The position numbers and the translations under genes were made by a program. Below the pieces are notes generated by a model. That model saw nothing but the letters and a program-made list of their open reading frames with translations, did not search any database and was not told the DNA's origin. Shown here in pieces: positions 40,655 to 51,198 of a stretch of 52,759 nucleotides of DNA; the first letter of the stretch is position 1; each line of letters begins with the position of its first letter. The DNA is from Siminovitchia terrae (GTDB taxonomy: Bacteria > Bacillota > Bacilli > Bacillales > Bacillaceae_C), in the NCBI RefSeq assembly GCF_003605405.2, contig NZ_QYTW02000030.1, forward strand, positions 11,872 through 64,630, read 5' to 3'.

Positions 40655-41221
40655 GTGCGTCTTAATGATCCGTTGGTCACCTCTTTTGTTTATGAAGATG
40701 AAGAATATGCCATTGATTTGGCTTTTGATAATGTCCTTGACGTGTTTGACGTGCTTGACGACAAAGCCCTTAGAGATCACGAAAAAGTCAAAATAGCCCT
40801 TGAATTATTGCTAGGAGATCAACCTTACGAGGCAACAGTTGATTTATGGAATCACATTTATGAGTCATTTATCCATATCGAAAGCAAGCAACTAATTGAA
40901 TACGACAGAAAAGGAAATCCGATGCCTGTTAGAGAGGATGAAGACAAGAAATTCATCGACTTGAGCAAAGACACTGAATACATTTTCGCGTCATTCCAGC
41001 AAGCCTACAACATGAACTTGTTTGAGCAACAAGGGAAGCTTCATTGGCGTGAATTCAAGTCGTTATTGAATGGATTGCCAGCTGATACGATCATGCGACG
41101 CATCATCTCAATACGAATGTGGGAACCGTCTAAAGGTGAATCAACCGAATACAGGCAGGCTATGCGTAAGCTGCAAAAAATATATGCGCTTGACAACGAA
41201 GAGCCGGAGGAGGTGGATTGA
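40655..41221 (+). CDS. Tail assembly chaperone, second (Phage_Gp15)
   Basis: 188 aa. RLNDPLVTSFVYEDEEYAID and FDVLDDKALRDHEKVKIALELL match the Gp15 family of Gram-positive phages, equal in role to gpT. GTG at 40655 fits AGGTGA best; GTG at 40646, directly after the previous stop, is the alternative. Its stop overlaps the tape measure start. Confidence 0.82.
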   Translation: MRLNDPLVTSFVYEDEEYAIDLAFDNVLDVFDVLDDKALRDHEKVKIALELLLGDQPYEATVDLWNHIYESFIHIESKQLIEYDRKGNPMPVREDEDKKFIDLSKDTEYIFASFQQAYNMNLFEQQGKLHWREFKSLLNGLPADTIMRRIISIRMWEPSKGESTEYRQAMRKLQKIYALDNEEPEEVD

Positions 41222-44200
41222 TTGAGCGATGGCAGCATTAAGATATCTATCGAAGTAGATGGCAAGCAAATTGAAATAGCGTCAAAAGATATGGATGCAA
41301 TGAGTAGCGTTGCGAAGAAGCTAGGCACAGGCCTTAAATCTACAGAATCTAGTGTTGGTGGTTTAGGTAGTAGTAGTGCTAAGGCAAGCAAGGACGTAAA
41401 AAACGCCTCTGACTCTGTCGAAAACTTAGCCGATAGCGGTAATAAGGCAAGTAAAGACCTCAAAAACGCCGATAATGCAATAGATGGCGTTGCTGATAGT
41501 AGCGCAAACGCCACTAAAGACATAAAAGGTACATCTGATGGTATAGATGATTTAGCTGATAGCGGATCTAAAGCAGGCAAAGATTTGAAAGATGTTGACA
41601 GCGCAATAGACGGTGTTGCGGATAGTAGTGCTGACGCAAAAAAGGGTATTGGTGATACATCTGATAGTTTAGATGACTTATCAAGCAGTGCAAATGAAAC
41701 AAAAGTTGATTTGAAAAATGTAGATACTGCTATAGATGATTTGGCAGACAGTACACATGGAGCTAATAAAAATGTTTCCGACACTTCGGAAAACCTCGAT
41801 AAACTATCAAGTACCGCAAATGACGCATCTAACAAAATTGATGGCGCAAGTGGCGCGGTAGATGATCTAGGAGCTAAGGGTGGTAAAGCTGGTAGTGAAA
41901 TTAAGGATGTTGACGGAGCCGTTGAAGACTTAGGCAACAAGAGCTCAAAAGCGCAAAGTGATGTTAATGGTTTAGGTGATTCTGTAGACGGTTTGGGTAA
42001 TGAGGCAGACCATACAACAAAATCAACAGACGATTTAGGTAAAAGTACTGATGATGTAGGTAAAAAAACATCCGGTGCAACAGCACGCATAAAAGAATTA
42101 GCGGTATCAATTGGATTGGTGGCCATTGCATCAAAGGCGTTCGATGTTCTGAAATCTTCGCTAGATGACGCTATCGGAAGATTTGACACCTTGACAGGAT
42201 TCCCAGTTGTAATGGAGCGGATGGGTTTTAGTAGTGAACAGGCTCAAAAATCCATCTCTAAGCTATCAGACGGCATACAGGGCCTACCAACAACATTAAA
42301 CGGCATCGTGGCCAGCACTCAAAATATTGCCATTTTAACAGGTGACTTAGATAATGCAACGGACACGGCGTTGGCGCTAAATAATGCATTTTTAGCCAGT
42401 GGATCAAGCGCCGCTGATGCAGAGCGTGGTTTAGTGCAGTATGTTCAGATGCTTTCTAAAGGGGAAGTTGACTTGCAGTCGTGGAGGACGCTGCAAGAAA
42501 CGATGGGATATGCAATAAACAAGACAGCGGAAGCATTTGGTTATGCTGGCAAATCAGCACAAAACGATTTTTACGAAGCCTTGAAGTACGGGGCTGTTTC
42601 TTTTGAGGAGTTTAACGATAAGTTAATTGAGTTGAATAATGGCGTCGGTGGATTTGCCGAAATGGCATCTACTGGTAGCGCGGGTATTGCTACATCTTTT
42701 AGTAACTTGAAAAATGCGGTCATCGTCGGGGCTGCAAACATGATCACATCATTCAATGAGTTGTCGAAAGAAGTAACCGGAAATGACATCGCAAAGAATC
42801 TTGATGGGTTAAAGGTCGTTGTTGGCTCAACGTTCAAATTTATTGGATCGACTATCGAAGGTGTGGCGCCTGTTGTAAAAGGATTTGCATCAGCAGTACA
42901 AGCAACTACCCCGATAGTACAAGCCTTATCTCCTGCGATCATTGGACTAATGTCGGCTTATGCTGCACATGCAGTGATAACAAAAGTTACAGCCGCAGTA
43001 CAGGCATCTAACGCAGTTTTAAAAACAGCTATGGCATCTACGCAAGTCATGACTTTGTTGACGCAAAAACAGACTTTAACACAAATATTGTCAACTAATG
43101 CAACACTTGCCGATATAGTTGCTAAACGAGCCCAATTATCAACAATTAAGTTATCATCCTTAGCGATCGGCGTAATGACAGGTGCTGTATCTCTTTCCAC
43201 AGCTGCACAAGTTGTTGCGACTACAGCAACTTACGCATTGGGTGCCGCAGTTAAATTCTTAATGGGTCCAATCGGGTGGATAACGGCTGGAATTGGATTA
43301 TTAGTGGCGGGTACAATCGCTATCGTAAAGTGGTTCAAAAAAGCCACCGAAGAAGGCACTAGATTAAGTGGTGAAACGGAAAAGTTAGCGAGTTCGACTG
43401 ATGAATTAAGTAAGGCGACAGAAGAATCGGCTGCAGCCCATGAGAAGAACCAATCAAAGATCGAAACTAACGCAGAAGCTTATGCCCAATTAGCTGCTAA
43501 AGCAGAAGAAATGGCTTCAAGAGATAAATTATCAGGAGAAGAAAAGAAGACTCTAAACTCTTATATCGAAGAATTAAACAGAAATGTTAGTGGTTTAAAT
43601 CTTGTTTACGGAGAAGAATCAAAGGCGCTAAGCGCATCATCTGAACAAATATTAAACCGCATCAACCTCATGAAAGAAGAGGAAAAGCTACAATCAGCCC
43701 AAGAGAGACTCACGGAAATAATGAAAGAACAAATTGATATCCAGAAACAGTTAGAAGATATCAATTCTCTTAGGGAAGAATGGTCGCAAAAACTAGAAGA
43801 AGGAACAGTTAAAAGCGGAGAACATAAGAAAGCTCTTAAAGAACTGGAAGAACAAGAGACTACTCTTATGGAAGCTAGCAAGTTAGCTGGTGAAGAAAGA
43901 ATAAAGGTAGACCAGCAAATAAAAGAATCATCTGCAGCAGTAGCGGCAGCGGCTGAAAAAGACACAGGACGCCAATTATTGATGCTCGACGAATTATCCG
44001 AAGCTCAACAAAAAACCGTTGAAAATATGAAGGATACGTGGGAAAGCTACAAAGATTCAGCACTGGATATGTTCAATACGCTCAGCGAAAAATCCGAAGT
44101 ATCTGTAAGCGAAATGACCAAGAACCTCGAAGAAAACCAACGGATTATTACCAGTTGGTCTGAAAATATCGCAAAGCTAGCGGAACGTGGTGTGGACGAA

Positions 44201-46600
44201 GGTTTACTTAACACTTTGCGTGAGGCTGGTCCTGAATCAGCCGGGCATGTCAATGCGCTTGTTAAAGCGTCGGATAGCGAGCTTGAGAAGTTAAGCATAG
44301 CCTTTTCCAAAGGTGGAGACGTAGCAACGAAGGCGTTAAGTACATCACTTGGCATTGAAAATTCAGGAATCTTGGAATCCGTTGGGCATTTGGTGATGAA
44401 TACTGAACGTGCACTTACTGAAAGTATTGCTGGCGCAGGTTTCGAATCGATTGGCGGAGATGTGTCAAAAGGTCTAGCGCAAGGGATTGATGCGGGATCT
44501 AAAGAGCCTGCTAATGCATCTAAAAAAATGGCTGATGATACAACGAATGCAGCTAAGGATTCTCTTGGAGTACGCAGTCCATCGAGAGTGTTTAAAGAAA
44601 TCGGCACAAATATCACAGAAGGTCTAGTACTCGGTATCGATGGTGGATCATCTAAAGTCGTTCAAGCAATCCAAAGGATGTTTAAGTCCGTAGAGACTAA
44701 TTCCACAAACAGTTTTAAAACGATAACTAGAGGCTATGACAACGCCGTAAAACAGATTGAGACAACACTTGCTAAGTTGCCACAAGTCACTCAAAAGGCA
44801 ATGCAGAATATGACGAACAGGCTAAAAAGTGGGTCACAAGCGCAACTGAGCGCTATGAAATCTTTGTCCCAGAAATACGATCAGTCAGTTAAACAAATTG
44901 ACAAGTCGCTTAACAAACTTTCTAAAGTGGCTCAAAAAGCAATGTCTGACATGCTTAATAGAATAAAATCAGGCGGAAATGCACAGTTAAATACCATGAG
45001 AAGCCTAGCCAGAGCTATGCCGATTCCTTTTAACAGCTTACCTGGTCAAATGAGGTCAGTCGGGCAACATGCAATGTCTGGCTTAAACTCCGGTTTAAAT
45101 GCCGGCAGTGGTCATGTAATGTCGACAGCTAGGAGCATTGCAAACAGAGTAGCAAGCACGATGAGACAGGCTTTAAAGATACATTCTCCATCTCGAGTTA
45201 CGAAAGAAATCGGGAAGTTCGCTGGACAAGGGGTGGTTAAAGGTCTTGCATCCACAAAGAAAGGTGTAGCTGCTGCATCAAAAAATATAGCGAATGAAGC
45301 TATTAAAAATCTGCAGTTTAAGTATTCCACCAAAAGATTAAGCCCGGCAAATTACATCGCTGGATTGAGACAAATTCAACGCCAATACAAACTTACTGGT
45401 GATCAGTCCAGAAAACTGCAAAAGGAAATGTACCGGGCAAACCAAGCTATCATGAAGCAAGCTGAAGCACATAGCAAGTCGATTAAAAAGATCAATGACG
45501 GCGTTAAGAAGGCTGATAGCGCGTATCTAAAAAAGGTTAAGTCCATTAACAGTAATCTTGCTAAAGACATCAAGAAAGCGCAGGATGATTACAAAAATCA
45601 GCTTTCCAATCTCACTAAGTCCTTATACAACCAAACAGGCTTGTTCGATAAAGTTAAGGTCAAAAGAGTTGACGCAAACAAGCTACTCAAAAATTTAAAA
45701 GACCAAAACGCACAATTCAAGCAATTTAAGTCCGATATTGCAAAGATCCAAAAAACCGGAGTATCCAAAAACTTTGTAAATGAACTCAGGGAAATGGGTG
45801 TCGATGCTGCAGCAGAGATCAATGCTATTGCTAACATGCCGAAATCAATGTTGAAAGATTATGTGAAAGCTTGGTCTGAAAAACATAAACTAGCCAAAGA
45901 TGAAGCTACTAAGCAAATGGCTGACGAAAAGAAGAATATGCAAAAGCAAATTAAATCTTTGACAGCGGCAGCTAAAAAGGAACTGACCAAAGCTAAAGCT
46001 GATTGGCGAGCCAGTTTAACTAAGTTGAGTGAGGAAACTAAAAAACTCGGAAACTTCAAAAACAGCGGAAAGGTCCTGGGTAAAAATACTGTACAGGGTC
46101 TAATCAAAGGATTAAAGACCATGAAAGGGCCATTGGCTAACGAGGCTAGAGCACTTGCTAAGACCATTGAAAAAGAAGTCAAGAAGGCCCTTAAAATCAA
46201 ATCTCCCTCTCAACTGATGAGGGACGAAGTCGGAAAGATGATTACAGCAGGAATTGCGGTAGGAATTGATAAAGACGCCAAGACGGTTTATAAAGCTTTG
46301 GATAACCTGTCTCAAGGTATGATTTTAACTTCGACCCCTGAAGCTGCACTAGGAACATCAAGAATGGGTTACGCAAATTCCAGTAATCACGTTATTGATG
46401 CCTTACGAAGCTTTAAAATGCCACCTGGAAACCAACAGAATGATGACAGTGAGACTAAATCTCTCCTAAGTCGCATCGTGAAAAACACTGAAAATATCAG
46501 TGGTGATCTATACATTGGTCCAGAAAAGGTGGGTGGATGGATAGATCGAAATCAAGCTAAGAGGACTGGTCTGTATGGAAGGAGGATCGCTATTGACTAG
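41222..46600 (+). CDS. Tape measure protein
   Basis: 1792 aa; sets tail length and carries DNA-ejection functions. Residues about 43-294 are twelve 21-residue repeats. Next is the tape measure domain (FPVVMERMGFSSEQAQKSI.. with QMLSKGEVDLQSWRTLQET), hydrophobic segments around 570-720, charged coiled coils (720-950), and later copies of the capsid-pore type motif GVRSPSRVFKEIG/KIHSPSRVTKEIG/KIKSPSQLMRDEVG. TTG start after GGAGGAGGTGG. No cell-wall hydrolase domain is obvious to me. Confidence 0.9.
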   Translation: MSDGSIKISIEVDGKQIEIASKDMDAMSSVAKKLGTGLKSTESSVGGLGSSSAKASKDVKNASDSVENLADSGNKASKDLKNADNAIDGVADSSANATKDIKGTSDGIDDLADSGSKAGKDLKDVDSAIDGVADSSADAKKGIGDTSDSLDDLSSSANETKVDLKNVDTAIDDLADSTHGANKNVSDTSENLDKLSSTANDASNKIDGASGAVDDLGAKGGKAGSEIKDVDGAVEDLGNKSSKAQSDVNGLGDSVDGLGNEADHTTKSTDDLGKSTDDVGKKTSGATARIKELAVSIGLVAIASKAFDVLKSSLDDAIGRFDTLTGFPVVMERMGFSSEQAQKSISKLSDGIQGLPTTLNGIVASTQNIAILTGDLDNATDTALALNNAFLASGSSAADAERGLVQYVQMLSKGEVDLQSWRTLQETMGYAINKTAEAFGYAGKSAQNDFYEALKYGAVSFEEFNDKLIELNNGVGGFAEMASTGSAGIATSFSNLKNAVIVGAANMITSFNELSKEVTGNDIAKNLDGLKVVVGSTFKFIGSTIEGVAPVVKGFASAVQATTPIVQALSPAIIGLMSAYAAHAVITKVTAAVQASNAVLKTAMASTQVMTLLTQKQTLTQILSTNATLADIVAKRAQLSTIKLSSLAIGVMTGAVSLSTAAQVVATTATYALGAAVKFLMGPIGWITAGIGLLVAGTIAIVKWFKKATEEGTRLSGETEKLASSTDELSKATEESAAAHEKNQSKIETNAEAYAQLAAKAEEMASRDKLSGEEKKTLNSYIEELNRNVSGLNLVYGEESKALSASSEQILNRINLMKEEEKLQSAQERLTEIMKEQIDIQKQLEDINSLREEWSQKLEEGTVKSGEHKKALKELEEQETTLMEASKLAGEERIKVDQQIKESSAAVAAAAEKDTGRQLLMLDELSEAQQKTVENMKDTWESYKDSALDMFNTLSEKSEVSVSEMTKNLEENQRIITSWSENIAKLAERGVDEGLLNTLREAGPESAGHVNALVKASDSELEKLSIAFSKGGDVATKALSTSLGIENSGILESVGHLVMNTERALTESIAGAGFESIGGDVSKGLAQGIDAGSKEPANASKKMADDTTNAAKDSLGVRSPSRVFKEIGTNITEGLVLGIDGGSSKVVQAIQRMFKSVETNSTNSFKTITRGYDNAVKQIETTLAKLPQVTQKAMQNMTNRLKSGSQAQLSAMKSLSQKYDQSVKQIDKSLNKLSKVAQKAMSDMLNRIKSGGNAQLNTMRSLARAMPIPFNSLPGQMRSVGQHAMSGLNSGLNAGSGHVMSTARSIANRVASTMRQALKIHSPSRVTKEIGKFAGQGVVKGLASTKKGVAAASKNIANEAIKNLQFKYSTKRLSPANYIAGLRQIQRQYKLTGDQSRKLQKEMYRANQAIMKQAEAHSKSIKKINDGVKKADSAYLKKVKSINSNLAKDIKKAQDDYKNQLSNLTKSLYNQTGLFDKVKVKRVDANKLLKNLKDQNAQFKQFKSDIAKIQKTGVSKNFVNELREMGVDAAAEINAIANMPKSMLKDYVKAWSEKHKLAKDEATKQMADEKKNMQKQIKSLTAAAKKELTKAKADWRASLTKLSEETKKLGNFKNSGKVLGKNTVQGLIKGLKTMKGPLANEARALAKTIEKEVKKALKIKSPSQLMRDEVGKMITAGIAVGIDKDAKTVYKALDNLSQGMILTSTPEAALGTSRMGYANSSNHVIDALRSFKMPPGNQQNDDSETKSLLSRIVKNTENISGDLYIGPEKVGGWIDRNQAKRTGLYGRRIAID
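41348..42103 (+). repeat. Twelve 63-base tandem units in the tape measure gene
   Basis: Each unit encodes 21 residues on the plan xxVxxLxxSxxxAxxxLxxAx, with hydrophobic residues spaced 3-4-3-4, that is three heptads. Two unit types alternate in part (xGIDDLADSGSKAGKDLKDVD and xAIDGVADSSA..). The DNA copies have diverged, so recent slippage is not evident. Confidence 0.75.
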
Positions 46601-47300
46601 ATTCGGAATTACATTTGATGGCAAACACAGCTATAGAGACTATGGATTAACTGTTGCAGATAAAGTTATAGGCAATCCATCGAAAATCAAAGTCAAAGAA
46701 CGCGTTCCCTTCTCCAATGAGATATATGATTTCAGCGGGATATACAGCGGTCAGGAATACGAGGAACGCCAACTAACCTATGTATTCAATGTTAAGGATT
46801 ATGATAAGATCGATCTTTCAATAAAAAAAGTCGAAGTTCTTAATTGGGTGATGCGGCCTAATAGAAAGGTAAAGCTGATTGATGATTATATCCCAGGATA
46901 CTACTTTATTGCCGAGGTTGAGGAAGATCCTGACTTTGGCGAATTGAGGTACCACGGTACATTAACAGTCAACTTTACAGCATACCCTTTCAAAATTGGT
47001 GAACTCGAAGAAGGCAATGACTTATGGGATCCGTTTAACTTTCTGTTGGACTATGCACAAGCCACAGAATTTGATATACGAGGCAGTCAAAACATTACGC
47101 TGTATAATCCAGGAACTAACACAAGTAAACCAACTATAAAGGCCACAGCACCAATGCAGATCATTAAAGATGGTAAGACGTTTAACGTGCCTGTCGGAGA
47201 GTCGCAATCATATGATTTCTTGTTGACAGGGATTGAAAACAAAATGACGGTAAGAGGAAACGGCAAAATCTCCTTTCACTTCCGAAAGGAGCTGATCTGA
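46593..47300 (+). CDS. Distal tail protein (Dit)
   Basis: 235 aa. TRFGITFDGKHSYRDYGLTV, YEERQLTYVFNV and the C-terminal galectin-like end (NKMTVRGNGKISFHFR) match Dit of siphophages, the hub joining tail tube and baseplate. TTG at 46593 after AAGGAGGA; an in-frame ATG at 46575 lies before the ribosome site and overlaps the tape measure gene more. Confidence 0.88.
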   Translation: MTRFGITFDGKHSYRDYGLTVADKVIGNPSKIKVKERVPFSNEIYDFSGIYSGQEYEERQLTYVFNVKDYDKIDLSIKKVEVLNWVMRPNRKVKLIDDYIPGYYFIAEVEEDPDFGELRYHGTLTVNFTAYPFKIGELEEGNDLWDPFNFLLDYAQATEFDIRGSQNITLYNPGTNTSKPTIKATAPMQIIKDGKTFNVPVGESQSYDFLLTGIENKMTVRGNGKISFHFRKELI

Positions 47301-48829
47301 TGTATAAAGTCACCATCATTAATGGCGGAAAGGAAACTGTCATTCATCATCCGTCCTTTAACGATTTAAAGGTACAGGAAGGGCAGATTAACAAAGGTAT
47401 CAATGTTTCTGACAGTTTTAGCTTTACAATCATGCCAAATAACCCTGGCTACAACATAATACGTCCACTCAAAACTCTAATCAATGTTTTCAACATGAAA
47501 ACAGGAGCATATGAGTTTGAGGGGCGTATTTTAATGCCCACAGAGTCCATGAGCGATTCCGGAGTATTTGCTAAGGCGTATGTCTGCGAAAGTGAATTAG
47601 GATACTTAAATGACAGCGCACAACGTCACGGAGAATACCATGACATAACTGTCCGACGGTTCTTCGAAATTATGATTGCCAACCATAATGCTGACATTGC
47701 TAATGATGATATTGATAAAACCTTTAGAGTTGGGGAAGTGACGGTCACCAATACCACAGACAACATTTATCGATATCTTGGCTACGAATCTACTTTCGAC
47801 ACCATCGATGATAAATTGATCAGCCGTCTAGGCGGAGAGTTGCGGGTCCGAAAGGAAAATGGTGTCCGTTATATTGATTATCTTGATAGTATTGGGGCCA
47901 CAAAACAAACAGAAATAAGGCTTGCGAAGAATCTGAAAAGCATCACTAAAGAAGCTGATCCTGATGAAGTAATCACAAGATTAGTGCCTTTAGGAGAACG
48001 CATTGAATCAGATTATGAAGATGCAACGGACGCTAGCGAAGCTAGACTTACAATTGAATCGGTGAATAACGGAAAAGAATATATCGAGGATACGGAAGCC
48101 AAGTCAGTTTTTGGTGTGATAACCAAAAGCCAAGCATGGGATGATATTACAATACCATCAAACCTATTAAGGACCGGTCAACAATTTTTGAAAGAAAACA
48201 ACCGAGTAAAAGTAAAATATTCAATCACTGCCCTCGATCTCTCATTAATTGGACTTGATACAGACAGTTTTGAGGTTGGGAACTATTATCCTGTCATCAA
48301 CCCAGTAATGGGCATTAACGAGCATTTACGAGTTATTGCTAAGACAATTGACATCATTGAACCAGACAATAATGACCTGACCATCGGTGATAGATTTCCC
48401 ACAGCCTCACAGTATCAATATGAGGCTAATAAAGCACAAAAAGAGGTTGTGGGCCTCAAATCAACAGTGTCTAGGCAGAACACTAAGATTGGTACACTAT
48501 CTATCAATCTTAGTACCACGAAAGATGAACTGGAAGCAACTAAACAGCAGTTGCAAAACTTTGAACAGGTCACTGACCAAGACATAGAATCTATCACCAA
48601 CTCAATTACTACCATGTTGGACACTATCCAGCAATTGGAACAGATTGTCACAGATCTGGTATCTGTAGTATCACCGGAAGAAATCCAGCAGATGAAAGAT
48701 GATATACAGAACAACTCAACAAACATCAAAACGAATACTGATGCAATTTTTGATATTAATAATCAAATCAGTTCAATTAATATAGAAATAGAAAATATAA
48801 AACAAAGATTAGATAATGGAGGGTTGTGA
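47300..48829 (+). CDS. Tail-associated protein (Tal, prophage endopeptidase tail family)
   Basis: 509 aa. The first 370 residues follow the gp27-like Tal fold of the prophage tail endopeptidase family (DSFSFTIMPNNPGYN.., YESTFDTIDDKLISRLGGEL, VITRLVPLGERI). The last 130 are coiled coil (TTKDELEATKQQLQNFEQV.., NQISSINIEIENIKQRL) and probably link to the receptor-binding protein. No separate hydrolase domain is seen. Start overlaps the Dit stop by one base. Confidence 0.87.
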   Translation: MYKVTIINGGKETVIHHPSFNDLKVQEGQINKGINVSDSFSFTIMPNNPGYNIIRPLKTLINVFNMKTGAYEFEGRILMPTESMSDSGVFAKAYVCESELGYLNDSAQRHGEYHDITVRRFFEIMIANHNADIANDDIDKTFRVGEVTVTNTTDNIYRYLGYESTFDTIDDKLISRLGGELRVRKENGVRYIDYLDSIGATKQTEIRLAKNLKSITKEADPDEVITRLVPLGERIESDYEDATDASEARLTIESVNNGKEYIEDTEAKSVFGVITKSQAWDDITIPSNLLRTGQQFLKENNRVKVKYSITALDLSLIGLDTDSFEVGNYYPVINPVMGINEHLRVIAKTIDIIEPDNNDLTIGDRFPTASQYQYEANKAQKEVVGLKSTVSRQNTKIGTLSINLSTTKDELEATKQQLQNFEQVTDQDIESITNSITTMLDTIQQLEQIVTDLVSVVSPEEIQQMKDDIQNNSTNIKTNTDAIFDINNQISSINIEIENIKQRLDNGGL

Positions 48830-48830
48830 T

Positions 48831-50897
48831 ATGGCTGATATAAGCAATGAACTAATTCAGATCAAAAGTGCTATATACGGCAAAGATGTACGCGGGTCTA
48901 TTCATGATGGGATTGATAAGATTAACCGAGAAACAGAAAAGACAACTGGTATTGCGAAAGATACAGAACGTAGGCAAACATCCCTTGAACAACAATTTGA
49001 TGAACAGATTCAAAATATGACGTTAGATGACCCATCCTCTGCCGAATTGGTTGCTGCAAGAACAAATACAGTAACTGGAGAAACACTTACTACAATAGGT
49101 AGAAGATTAGATGAAGAATACGAAAAGTTCTCAAGTGAGATTACCAACATATCCGGTGTTACTGGAAAAACACCATATGATTATTTATCGTTGGTCAGCG
49201 GATTAGGGACACCTGATGAAGATTGGACTCTTGCTATACAAACGTTGATAGACACCGGAAGACTACACAGGTTACCACCAGGTAGATATAGAGTAACAGA
49301 GGAATTGAAAATGAGACAGAACCGATCGTCACTAGAAGGTGCTGGTAACACACTAGTATGGGATAAATCAAAAGACACAGTCATATTCTATGATGGCCCA
49401 ACAGATCCGAACAAGACTGTTTTGCGTGTATCAGGTAAACCAATAGGAGAAACATCGGACATCCAACTTTCAAATATCCATTTAAAAAACATTGTCTTAG
49501 ATGGAAACCAAAAGGCAGGATATGGCTTATATACCAATTATGTGACTAATGACAGCACAGTTGAAAATGTGACAGCTGTGAATTGTATTAACCATGGTGT
49601 GTTTATCGCAAAATCGTGGTACGCTTCATACCGTAATATCATCGCGGCGTTTAACCTTGGTTGTGGTATAACGATCGGGAAAGGATTTGAGGGATGGGCG
49701 GGTTCTGATCGTCAAGTAAATTCTGTTTATTTTTCAAATTTAAGAGGATTTGATAACGGGAAAGATTTAGCGTTTGATATGGAAACTAATAGAGAATGGG
49801 GTTATGGTATCGGATTGTATGATGGCTATAATCTTATGTTACGAGGAATAACGTGTGAACGAAATGACGGAGCTGGCCTTGTATTTAACAATAAAGCTAC
49901 TGGTGCAGGTGTTCAAGGTTCCTATTTTGAACGAAATGGGCAAAGGGATTCAGGTGCAAATGGAATGGATCGAGCCATTATTTATGTGGGCAATTCTGGA
50001 GGTGGCGGCCATTATCTATTGGATACATTTCTTGTGGGAGAACAATCACATGAGCGTCATCAAACAATTTTTTTAACAGGTGGAAGGCCGAGAACAGAAC
50101 TGGTAATTGATAGAGTATCATTCGGTAAGTTAAACGCTGAATGGAGTGATTATAAGCTTCATAATGCCTATTTCGGTATGGCTGCCTATATTAAAGGACA
50201 CGCACCCAAAAATACAGTAATAGTAGATTACGGGCAGGATACATTATATGTCCGTTCGAACGGTTCGGATAATAATGACGGCAGATCATCATCAACTGCA
50301 TTTGCGACACTTCAAAAAGCAATTGAAATGGCTGAGTATTTTGAGCGAGTGACAAAAATAAACTGTGCGGGTCTTGTGTCCGGAGAAATTACCTTGGACC
50401 TTTCCAAAATCCGAAAAGAACTACGGATTGATGGTGTGGGCACAGCCAAAGTGATTAATGCATCAGCCCATAAAGGGTTAGAGATTAAAAATAACGCATT
50501 TAAAGTCACGATTGCTAACTTTGGTGAGATTTCAAGGATAATTGCAGAAAACGCAGATTTGAATATCTTAGGGTCAACATTGGCTCTAAAAGATAATTCC
50601 GCTACCCCATGCCTTAATGCAATTGACTCTAAAATTAACATGAAAACAGTAATGGTAGACGGTAAAGGTAGTTCGGCGCCAGTTAAAAATGGAATCAGGA
50701 GCAATGGGTCAGAAATAAGAATGATGGATTGTAATACATCAGGACTTGATAATTATTTCAGCATAGAGAATAACGGAATAGTGATGGCTGATCGTTATAT
50801 GGCCGGATTTAACTATATTGACTTTAGAGATGGTTCCGGTCATGTAATTGGCGGAAACAAAATGATTACAAGTGCAGGAGCTATTACATTTCAATAG
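48831..50897 (+). CDS. Receptor-binding tail protein with beta-helix
   Basis: 688 aa. The N-terminus IQIKSAIYGKDVRGSIHDGI is the usual tail-attachment start of Gram-positive phage receptor-binding proteins, followed by a helical stalk. From about residue 140 the pattern is a right-handed beta-helix (SNIHLKNIVLDGN, STVENVTAVNCINHGVFI, LRGITCERNDGAGLVF), as in pectate-lyase-like tail spikes that bind or cut polysaccharide. A smaller helix domain follows after DTLYVRSNGSDNNDGRSS. ATG at 48831 after GGAGGG. Confidence 0.87.
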   Translation: MADISNELIQIKSAIYGKDVRGSIHDGIDKINRETEKTTGIAKDTERRQTSLEQQFDEQIQNMTLDDPSSAELVAARTNTVTGETLTTIGRRLDEEYEKFSSEITNISGVTGKTPYDYLSLVSGLGTPDEDWTLAIQTLIDTGRLHRLPPGRYRVTEELKMRQNRSSLEGAGNTLVWDKSKDTVIFYDGPTDPNKTVLRVSGKPIGETSDIQLSNIHLKNIVLDGNQKAGYGLYTNYVTNDSTVENVTAVNCINHGVFIAKSWYASYRNIIAAFNLGCGITIGKGFEGWAGSDRQVNSVYFSNLRGFDNGKDLAFDMETNREWGYGIGLYDGYNLMLRGITCERNDGAGLVFNNKATGAGVQGSYFERNGQRDSGANGMDRAIIYVGNSGGGGHYLLDTFLVGEQSHERHQTIFLTGGRPRTELVIDRVSFGKLNAEWSDYKLHNAYFGMAAYIKGHAPKNTVIVDYGQDTLYVRSNGSDNNDGRSSSTAFATLQKAIEMAEYFERVTKINCAGLVSGEITLDLSKIRKELRIDGVGTAKVINASAHKGLEIKNNAFKVTIANFGEISRIIAENADLNILGSTLALKDNSATPCLNAIDSKINMKTVMVDGKGSSAPVKNGIRSNGSEIRMMDCNTSGLDNYFSIENNGIVMADRYMAGFNYIDFRDGSGHVIGGNKMITSAGAITFQ

Positions 50898-50908
50898 GAG
50901 GTGCAGCT

Positions 50909-51178
50909 TTGAGAAAGGTTGAAAAAGAGTTCCCAGTTGCCCGTTTAATTCATGAAACAAGGACAAGTATTGGCGAAAAAATCTTAGCTGTGAATGAGAA
51001 TTGGGAGGAACAACAAGCAGAAATTTTTACAGTTTTCTTGTCTATTGATGACGAACAATTGTCTCAACAAAGCTACGTGGCACGGGGATCAGCTTTTGAT
51101 TTGTTGATGTCAAACACAGGTAAGAATAGAGAAGATCAAATTTGGCAGGTGGTAGATATGATTCAAGCTAACCAATAA
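50909..51178 (+). CDS. 89-aa tail-region protein, unknown
   Basis: TTG start after AGGAGGTG. Acidic, helical (RLIHETRTSIGEKILAVNEN, DQIWQVVDMIQANQ). By position a small baseplate or tail-fibre accessory. No family recognised. Confidence 0.6.
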   Translation: MRKVEKEFPVARLIHETRTSIGEKILAVNENWEEQQAEIFTVFLSIDDEQLSQQSYVARGSAFDLLMSNTGKNREDQIWQVVDMIQANQ

Positions 51179-51198
51179 AAATAATATTGAGAAACAAA

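Noticed and set aside
41041-42189. A 382-codon open frame on the - strand opposite the tape measure start
   Set aside because: It is the reverse reading of the 63-base repeats (Ser/Ala/Pro-rich, low complexity), has no ribosome site and covers a well-supported gene.
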